38,153 nt of DNA, from assembly GCA_947259105.1 (NCBI GenBank), contig CAMYKU010000031.1, positions 1 through 38,153 on the forward strand, in the 5' to 3' direction. The number at the start of each line of letters is the position of its first letter. Within the stretch, counting starts at the first letter, position 1. The translations under genes were made by a program, and so were the position numbers. A model generated the notes under the pieces. That model did no database searches. It was not told the origin of the DNA and worked only from the letters and a program-made list of their open reading frames with translations. This DNA comes from an uncultured Alphaproteobacteria bacterium (lineage in GTDB: Bacteria > Pseudomonadota > Alphaproteobacteria > UBA8366 > JADFVY01). Shown here one piece after another: positions 33,264-38,153 of the stretch.

Positions 33264-35366
33264 ATGAATCGCCCGCGGCGGTGGCGTTCGGCGCTCCGTG
33301 CAGGCCTGGCGGGGACGGTGCTTCTCTCTGTCCTCGCCATTGCCGCCGACCGGCTGTTCCCGCCGGATATGGGGCGCCTGGACGATGTCTCCACCCTGGT
33401 CCTCGATTCCGAGGGCAGGGTGCTGCGGGCCTTCACCGCGGAGTCCGGGGCTTGGCGGCTTCCGGCATCCGCCGCGGCCGTCGATCCGCTGTTTCTGGAA
33501 ATGCTGTTCGCCTTCGAGGACCACCGGTATCGCCGTCACCCCGGTGTCGATCCGCTCGCCGTCGCGCGGGCGTTCGCACAGATGGTGCGGCACGGAAGGG
33601 TCGTCTCGGGCGCCTCCACGATCACCATGCAGACCGCCCGTCTGCTCGAGCCACGGCCGCGCACGATCGGCGCCAAGCTCGCCGAGATGACGCGGGCGGT
33701 TCAGCTGGAAGCGCGCTATTCCAAGGACGATATCCTGGATTTCTACCTCACGCTGACACCCTATGGCGGGAACCTGGAAGGGGTCCGCGCCGCCTCCCTG
33801 GCGTGGTTCGGCAAGGAGCCGCGCCATCTTGCGCCGTCCGAGGCGGCGCTGCTCGTCGCGTTGCCCCAGGCGCCGGAACTGTTGCGGCCCGACCGCTATC
33901 CGGTGCGCGCGAGGCAGGCCCGCGACAAGATCCTCGACGTGATGCTGCGCCGTGGCGTGCTGGACGAGGAAGCGGTGCGCGAGGCCAAAGGCGAGCCGGT
34001 CGCGAGCCGCCGCCTCGCGATGCCGTTCCACGCGCCGCACCTCGCGCGCCGGCTCGCGCGGTCGCACCCCGACACGCAGGTCCACAGGACCACCGTGGAC
34101 GGCGAGTTGCAGGCGGCGCTCGAACGACTGCTTCGAGTTGAACAGGCGCGGCTCGACCGGGCGGCGGGCATCGCGGTGCTGGTGGTGGACAATGCGTCGC
34201 GGGCGATCCTGGCCTATGCCGGTTCTTCCGATTTCTTCGACGAGCGGCGTTACGGCCAGATCGACATGGTGCAGGCGATCCGCTCGCCGGGCTCGACGCT
34301 CAAGCCGTTCATTTACGGCATAGCGTTCGACGACATGCTGATTCATCCGGAAACCGTCGTGACCGATATCCCGACCCGGTTCGGCGCCTACCGGCCGGAA
34401 AATTTCAACATGGTCTACCATGGCGAGGTGACCGTCCGCGAGGCGTTGCAGCAGTCGCTCAACGTGCCGGCGGTGGCCGTGCTGGACGCGGTGGGCCCGC
34501 GCCGGTTCGACGCGCGGCTGCGCGGCGCCGGCGTCGCGCTGCGCTATGGCGGCCACGGTGAGCCGGGGTTGCCGCTGGCGCTGGGGGGCGTCGGGCTGTC
34601 GCTTGCGGATCTCGTGATGCTGTACGCGGGTCTGGCCGATGGCGGGGTCCGGAAACCGCTATTGGCCACCGCTGACGGGCCGGCCGGCGGCGACGAGGCG
34701 CCGTTGTTCGGAGCGGCCGCGGCCTGGTATGTGACGCGGATCCTCGAGGCTGCGCCGCCGCCGGTAAACTTCGTCGACCCCGGCGCGACGCGGGGCAATC
34801 GGCGAATCGCATACAAGACCGGTACGTCGTACGGCTACCGGGACGCCTGGGCGGTCGGCTACGACCGGCGCCACACTGTCGGCGTCTGGATCGGGCGGCC
34901 GGACGGCACGCCAAGCCCCGACCGTTACGGGCGGGCCACCGCGGCGCCGGTTCTGTTCAAGGTCTTCGGTCTGCTGCCGGACGGCAGTGGGCCGGCCAAT
35001 CCGGTGCGGCCCGAGGGCGTCCTCGACGTGGCGACATCGGAGCTCCCGGTGCGATTGCAGCGCCTGGCGGGCAGCATCGACAGGCCGGCCTCCGTCGCAC
35101 GTTCGCTGACCCATCCCCTGATGGTGGCGTTCCCGCCGGACGGCTCGGAAGTCCAGCTCGACCGGAACGGCGGCGGCTACCCCGCCCTGACCCTCCTCGC
35201 GGAAGGCGGGCGCAAGCCGTTCCGCTGGCTCGTCAACGGCAGGCCGGTCGCATCGCCGCCGCATCGCCGGCGGGCCGGCTGGCAGCCCGATGGCGAGGGA
35301 TTCGTTCAGATCACCGTGATCGACGCGGACGGCCGGATCGCCCGCGCAGAGGTGCTGCTGCGATAA
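33264..35366 (+). CDS. pbpC: Penicillin-binding protein 1C (transglycosylase/transpeptidase)
   Basis: This 700-residue bifunctional peptidoglycan synthase is anchored by one N-terminal membrane segment (about 10-28). The GT51 domain has the catalytic glutamate E85 in F-A-F-E-D-H-R-Y-R-R-H-P-G-V-D and the G-A-S-T-I-T-M-Q-T-A-R motif. The transpeptidase domain has the active-site serine S344 in S-P-G-S-T-L-K-P-F, the S-L-N motif in Q-Q-S-L-N-V-P, and K-T-G-T-S beginning at K518. The last 90 residues match the small C-terminal domain found in PBP1C. It lies directly downstream of the macroglobulin gene, an arrangement seen in many proteobacteria. Confidence 0.94.
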   Translation: MNRPRRWRSALRAGLAGTVLLSVLAIAADRLFPPDMGRLDDVSTLVLDSEGRVLRAFTAESGAWRLPASAAAVDPLFLEMLFAFEDHRYRRHPGVDPLAVARAFAQMVRHGRVVSGASTITMQTARLLEPRPRTIGAKLAEMTRAVQLEARYSKDDILDFYLTLTPYGGNLEGVRAASLAWFGKEPRHLAPSEAALLVALPQAPELLRPDRYPVRARQARDKILDVMLRRGVLDEEAVREAKGEPVASRRLAMPFHAPHLARRLARSHPDTQVHRTTVDGELQAALERLLRVEQARLDRAAGIAVLVVDNASRAILAYAGSSDFFDERRYGQIDMVQAIRSPGSTLKPFIYGIAFDDMLIHPETVVTDIPTRFGAYRPENFNMVYHGEVTVREALQQSLNVPAVAVLDAVGPRRFDARLRGAGVALRYGGHGEPGLPLALGGVGLSLADLVMLYAGLADGGVRKPLLATADGPAGGDEAPLFGAAAAWYVTRILEAAPPPVNFVDPGATRGNRRIAYKTGTSYGYRDAWAVGYDRRHTVGVWIGRPDGTPSPDRYGRATAAPVLFKVFGLLPDGSGPANPVRPEGVLDVATSELPVRLQRLAGSIDRPASVARSLTHPLMVAFPPDGSEVQLDRNGGGYPALTLLAEGGRKPFRWLVNGRPVASPPHRRRAGWQPDGEGFVQITVIDADGRIARAEVLLR

Positions 35367-35386
35367 TCGGCCCGCGCCGACGTCCC

Positions 35387-35683
35387 TCAACGCGCCGCTA
35401 TGTTGCGACCGTCCCTGGTCAGCTTGCAGATCAGCCAGTCCGGCTTCATCGGATTGTCGAACCACGGCTTGGCCCAGCCCTGGGCGACGCAGGCCCGCAC
35501 GGTGCGCTCGCTCACCCGCCTTCCCTCCGCATCGAACAGCGGCAGTTTGCCGCCGGGCTGGTCGAGGCCGCGGCGGAGCCAGGCAAGCTGCGCGGCGGTC
35601 GGCCGCCCGCCGCGGCCGGCGGCGGTTCCGGAAGCCTTTCCCGTGTTGTCCACGGCGAGTCGAGGTTTCAAAGGCGTGGCCAT
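35387..35683 (-). CDS. Small conserved hypothetical protein
   Basis: This basic protein has 98 residues and no family name I can give. ATG 35683 has GAGGA five bases upstream; ATG 35695 upstream is also possible. The first 30 residues are Lys/Arg/Gly-rich and probably flexible. The rest looks helical and ordered: R-P-T-A-A-Q-L-A-W-L-R-R-G-L, then L-P-L-F-D-A-E-G-R-R-V, then T-V-R-A-C-V-A-Q-G-W-A-K-P-W-F, and C-K-L-T-R-D-G-R. This pattern recalls a winged-helix fold, where a helix is followed by a short strand ending L-T-x-x-G-R, but no catalytic motif is seen. No signal peptide is present. It is convergent with pbpC, with a 20-base gap. Confidence 0.65.
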   Translation of the reverse strand: MATPLKPRLAVDNTGKASGTAAGRGGRPTAAQLAWLRRGLDQPGGKLPLFDAEGRRVSERTVRACVAQGWAKPWFDNPMKPDWLICKLTRDGRNIAAR

Positions 35684-35780
35684 CCTGTTCCTCATTCCCT
35701 TGCCGTGAGGACATGGTAGGCTAGATACGCCACAACGCCAAGCAGAGACCGGTTCCTTCGCACCGGCGGGAGCGGACGCC

Positions 35781-36101
35781 GTGCCGATCAGTATCGTTTA
35801 CGTCAATACCGGCGGGAGTGCCGAGGCGCAGCGGATCGGCCGGATCCTGGTCGAGGACCGGTTGGCCGCCAGCGTCAACGTGATTGGCGGAATTTCGTCG
35901 GTTTACCGGTGGGACGGGGCGGTTCGCCGGCGCGACGAGGCGCAGTTGATCGTCAAGACGCGTACCGGTCTGGTCGGCAGGGTGATCGCACGGGTGCGCG
36001 ACCTGCACAGTTACGAGTGCCCCGGCATTGTTGCCCTGCCTGTCGCGGACGGAAATCCCGATTATCTGGACTGGGTGGCGCGGGAGACCGAGGGCGCATG
36101 A
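35781..36101 (+). CDS. cutA: CutA divalent-cation tolerance family protein
   Basis: This 106-residue cytoplasmic protein has the CutA fold, a ferredoxin-like trimer. GTG 35781 has GGGAG upstream. Family motifs are I-V-Y-V-N-T-G, L-V-E-D-R-L-A-A-S-V-N-V, S-S-V-Y-R-W-D-G, the E-A-Q-L-I-V-K-T strand, and L-H-S-Y-E-C-P-G-I-V-A-L-P-V near the end. CutA has been linked to metal tolerance in E. coli, but its molecular role remains uncertain. The stop overlaps the start of the MFS transporter gene (ATGA), so the two are co-translated. Confidence 0.9.
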   Translation: MPISIVYVNTGGSAEAQRIGRILVEDRLAASVNVIGGISSVYRWDGAVRRRDEAQLIVKTRTGLVGRVIARVRDLHSYECPGIVALPVADGNPDYLDWVARETEGA

Positions 36102-37297
36102 CGTCCCCCTCCGCCCGGTTGTCGCTGCTGTTCTCCAGCCTCGGCCATTTCTACATCCACATGTTCACGGCGTTCTATTTCACCATCGTGCTCAGGCTCG
36201 AGGTGGCGTGGGGCGTTCCCTTCCACGACCTGCTGGAGCTCTGGTTCTGGGGCTCGGTCCTGGTCGGCCTGGCGGCGCTGCCGGCCGGCTGGCTGGGCGA
36301 CACCTGGAGCAACCCCGGCATGATGGTGGTCTATTTCATCGGCCTGGGCGGCGCGGCGATCGCATGCGGCATGGTCTCGGGTCCGGCGGGCCTCGTCGTC
36401 GGGCTGTCGGCGATCGGCCTGTTTGCGGCAATCTACCATCCGATCGGGATTCCCTGGCTGCTGCGCAGCGCGACCACGCATACGGGCAAGATCATGGCGG
36501 TCAACGGGATTTTCGGCAGTCTCGGCGCGGCGGCGGCGGGCCTCGTATCCGGTGTCCTGATCGATCTGTCCGGCTGGCGCATGGCATTCATCCTGCCGGG
36601 CATTTGCGCGCTGGCGACGGGGCTGGTGATGCTGTGGTTCCTCCGCGCAGGCCGCATCGCGGACACCGCGTCAGGGGCGGGGGGCGGCCACGCCACCGGT
36701 GGCGGCAGTGTGCTGCGCGCCCTCACGATCCTGATGATCGCGATGTTCGTCGGCGGCGTGATTTATCACGGCACCCAGACCGCACTGCCCAAATTGTTCG
36801 CCGAACGGCTCCACGACATGCTCGGCGCGCGCGCCGCCGGCGTCGGCGCGGCCGTTGCTTCCGTCTATGTGGTCGGCGGGATCATGCAGTTGCTCGGCGG
36901 GTATCTCGCCGACCGCTTTCCGCTGAAACCGGTGTTCATCGTCGCCTGGACCGCGGAAATGGTATTTCTTGTCGCCCTTGCGGACGCCACGGGACTCGGC
37001 GTCGTCGGTGCGGCCATGCTTGCGGTCATGGCCAATCTCGGGCAGATACCGGCGGAGAACATGCTGCTCGCACGTTATGCCCCGCAGCGTCGCCACGGTG
37101 TCGTTTTCGGCCTGAAATTCGTGTTGATGTTCGGCGCGGCGCCGCTTGCCATTGCGCTGGTCTCCAGGCTCCGTGAAGCGACCGGCGGGTTCGAGTTGCT
37201 GTTGTACGGACTCGGTGGCGCGGCGCTGTTGATTGCGATGCTCGCGCTGCTGCTGCCGGCCGTCGGGCGGCCGGTTGCCGCGGCGACCGCGGAGTAG
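36098..37297 (+). CDS. MFS transporter
   Basis: This 399-residue inner-membrane protein has about twelve hydrophobic segments and a central loop near residues 185-205 (G-A-G-G-G-H-A-T-G-G-G). ATG 36098 overlaps the cutA stop. The opening L-F-S-S-L-G-H-F-Y-I-H-M-F-T-A-F-Y-F and the segment A-I-Y-H-P-I-G-I-P-W-L resemble Fsr-type (fosmidomycin resistance-like) exporters, in which a His-Pro-x-G motif is conserved. G-W-L-G-D and Y-L-A-D-R-F-P stand in for the family's cytoplasmic loop motif. The substrate is unknown. It is followed five bases later by a VOC-fold gene. Confidence 0.85.
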   Translation: MTSPSARLSLLFSSLGHFYIHMFTAFYFTIVLRLEVAWGVPFHDLLELWFWGSVLVGLAALPAGWLGDTWSNPGMMVVYFIGLGGAAIACGMVSGPAGLVVGLSAIGLFAAIYHPIGIPWLLRSATTHTGKIMAVNGIFGSLGAAAAGLVSGVLIDLSGWRMAFILPGICALATGLVMLWFLRAGRIADTASGAGGGHATGGGSVLRALTILMIAMFVGGVIYHGTQTALPKLFAERLHDMLGARAAGVGAAVASVYVVGGIMQLLGGYLADRFPLKPVFIVAWTAEMVFLVALADATGLGVVGAAMLAVMANLGQIPAENMLLARYAPQRRHGVVFGLKFVLMFGAAPLAIALVSRLREATGGFELLLYGLGGAALLIAMLALLLPAVGRPVAAATAE

Positions 37298-37301
37298 GGG
37301 T

Positions 37302-37688
37302 ATGGTTACGATCGACCGCATCGACCACCTGGTCCTGACCGTCTCCGACATCGATGCGACCTGCGATTTCTACCGGCGTGCGCTGGGCATGAAACGCGTC
37401 GTATTCGGCCCGGACTCCCGGGTGGCGCTGGCCTTCGGGACGCAGAAGATCAACCTTCACCGGGCCGGCGCCGAGTTCGAGCCCAAAGCCGAGCGTCCGA
37501 CGCCCGGATCGGCCGATCTCTGTTTCATAACAGAGGATACCATCGAAAACCTAGTAACCCACCTGAAGGCGGCAGGCATCCCGATCATCAAAGGGCCGGT
37601 GCCGCGGACCGGGGCGACCGGGCCGATGACCTTCGTCTATCTGCGCGACCCGGACGGCAACCTCATCGAGGTCGCGCGATACGAATGA
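37302..37688 (+). CDS. VOC-family protein (glyoxalase/dioxygenase fold)
   Basis: This 128-residue cytoplasmic protein has the paired beta-alpha-beta modules of the vicinal oxygen chelate fold. ATG 37302 has GGAG seven bases upstream. Metal-ligand positions are kept: H in I-D-H-L-V-L-T-V, H in K-I-N-L-H, and E in G-N-L-I-E-V-A. D-F-Y-R-R-A-L-G-M and F-V-Y-L-R-D-P-D-G-N are the usual module signatures. The family includes glyoxalase I, fosfomycin-resistance proteins and many uncharacterised virulence-associated homologues, so the reaction cannot be assigned. It lies just after the MFS gene and probably belongs to the same operon. Confidence 0.88.
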   Translation: MVTIDRIDHLVLTVSDIDATCDFYRRALGMKRVVFGPDSRVALAFGTQKINLHRAGAEFEPKAERPTPGSADLCFITEDTIENLVTHLKAAGIPIIKGPVPRTGATGPMTFVYLRDPDGNLIEVARYE

Positions 37689-37739
37689 TCCGCGAAGGGA
37701 ATGGGGGCAGGTGCCGAGTCCACATGCGTGGAGAATCGA

Positions 37740-38153
37740 CTAAGCGCCGGCGGCTTCGACCTTGCGGCTGAGCATCGACCTGTCGACGCCCAGCGCATCC
37801 GCGATCCGGCCCAGGAGGTCGAATTCCGAATCCGCCACGTCGCCGTCCGCGGCGGCGATCGCGTTCAGATAGCGCATGACGGTTTCCTTCTGGTCCTGCG
37901 TGAGGGTGTCGTTGAGGAACCCCGAAGTGCTGACCGGATCGGGCAGCTCGTCCGGGTGGTTGCAGCAATCACGGAAATCGATCGGATCGAAGTCGTCGAA
38001 CATCCGGCCGCCGATGCGCTCTGCGACGGCGATCTCCTCGCGCTCGATGTGCCCGTCCGCGGCGACCATCGCGGCCGCCAGATGGTAGGTCGCGTGCAGC
38101 AGGTAGTCGGTCTGCTGCTGTTCGCCGTCGGCGGCGGCGACCACGCCCATGGC
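37740..38153 (-). CDS. TerB-like protein (5' end may lie beyond the window)
   Basis: At least 136 residues are present; an ATG at 38150 is possible, but the frame is open to the window edge. The sequence is all-helical with three A-A-D-G loops (A-A-A-D-G-E, A-A-D-G-H-I-E-R-E-E, A-A-A-D-G-D-V), a hallmark of the TerB/tellurite-resistance fold, in which acidic residues after the loop bind metal. Between the second and third loops lies an insert with F-D-P-I-D-F-R-D-C-C-N-H-P, containing adjacent cysteines. TerB proteins are linked to tellurite or envelope stress, but most homologues are uncharacterised. The first A-A-D-G loop lies so near the start that the real N-terminus is probably outside the window. 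Confidence 0.75.
   Translation of the reverse strand, partial: AMGVVAAADGEQQQTDYLLHATYHLAAAMVAADGHIEREEIAVAERIGGRMFDDFDPIDFRDCCNHPDELPDPVSTSGFLNDTLTQDQKETVMRYLNAIAAADGDVADSEFDLLGRIADALGVDRSMLSRKVEAAGA

Noticed and set aside
28368-34556. A 2062-codon open frame on the minus strand, opposite the macroglobulin and pbpC genes
   Set aside because: Its translation is His/Arg/Gly/Asp-rich without any domain, and it mirrors the codon bias of the real plus-strand genes. It is an artefact of GC-rich third positions.

Overview
The window is GC-rich chromosomal DNA, probably from an alphaproteobacterium and possibly a Rhodospirillales-like one. The evidence is codon and GC usage, ATGA-type overlapping operons, a CoxD/CoxE/XdhC accessory cluster, a BetC-type choline sulfatase, several Liv-type ABC systems, and an ECF sigma factor with alphaproteobacterial GGAA-N-CGTT style promoters. 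No rRNA, tRNA, CRISPR array, phage gene or insertion sequence is visible.

Left part (1-6545). Two DUF4402-like secreted proteins lie on the minus strand. They are followed by a decayed branched-chain amino acid ABC transporter: a livG N-terminal half, a livF C-terminal third, and a frameshifted livH N-terminus, left behind by deletion. Next come two paralogous secreted proteins on the minus strand, acidic and low in complexity, that share a C-terminal tail (E-L-x-A-I-x-x-G-W). Divergent from them is an operon of an ECF sigma factor, a membrane-anchored anti-sigma-like protein and a lipoprotein. A GGAAT-N16-CGTT promoter precedes the sigma gene, and an identical-format promoter precedes the divergent secreted gene. 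The anti-sigma protein and the lipoprotein end in a related two-cysteine domain. I regard this region as the best candidate for an undescribed cell-envelope signalling system.

Middle (6584-21250). A minus-strand acyl-CoA dehydrogenase and enoyl-CoA hydratase pair diverges from a complete five-gene Liv-type ABC importer (binding protein, terminator hairpin, H, M, G, F). A second lipoprotein follows. It shares its core domain with the lipoprotein of the sigma operon and carries a proline-rich linker and a SPOR domain. It is co-oriented with an RND efflux adaptor and pump and with two tandem alpha/beta hydrolases.

Right part (21254-38153). A choline sulfatase ends tail to tail with the hydrolases. 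Upstream of it on the minus strand is a tightly overlapping operon for maturation of a molybdenum hydroxylase: CoxD-like AAA ATPase, CoxE-like VWA protein, two XdhC-type proteins, a MoeA-like/MocA fusion and an IscU-like scaffold. The structural hydroxylase genes are not in the window. Divergent from it are a thioester-containing bacterial alpha-2-macroglobulin and its usual partner PBP1C. The end holds a small conserved protein, CutA, an MFS transporter, a VOC-fold protein and a TerB-like protein cut by the window edge.
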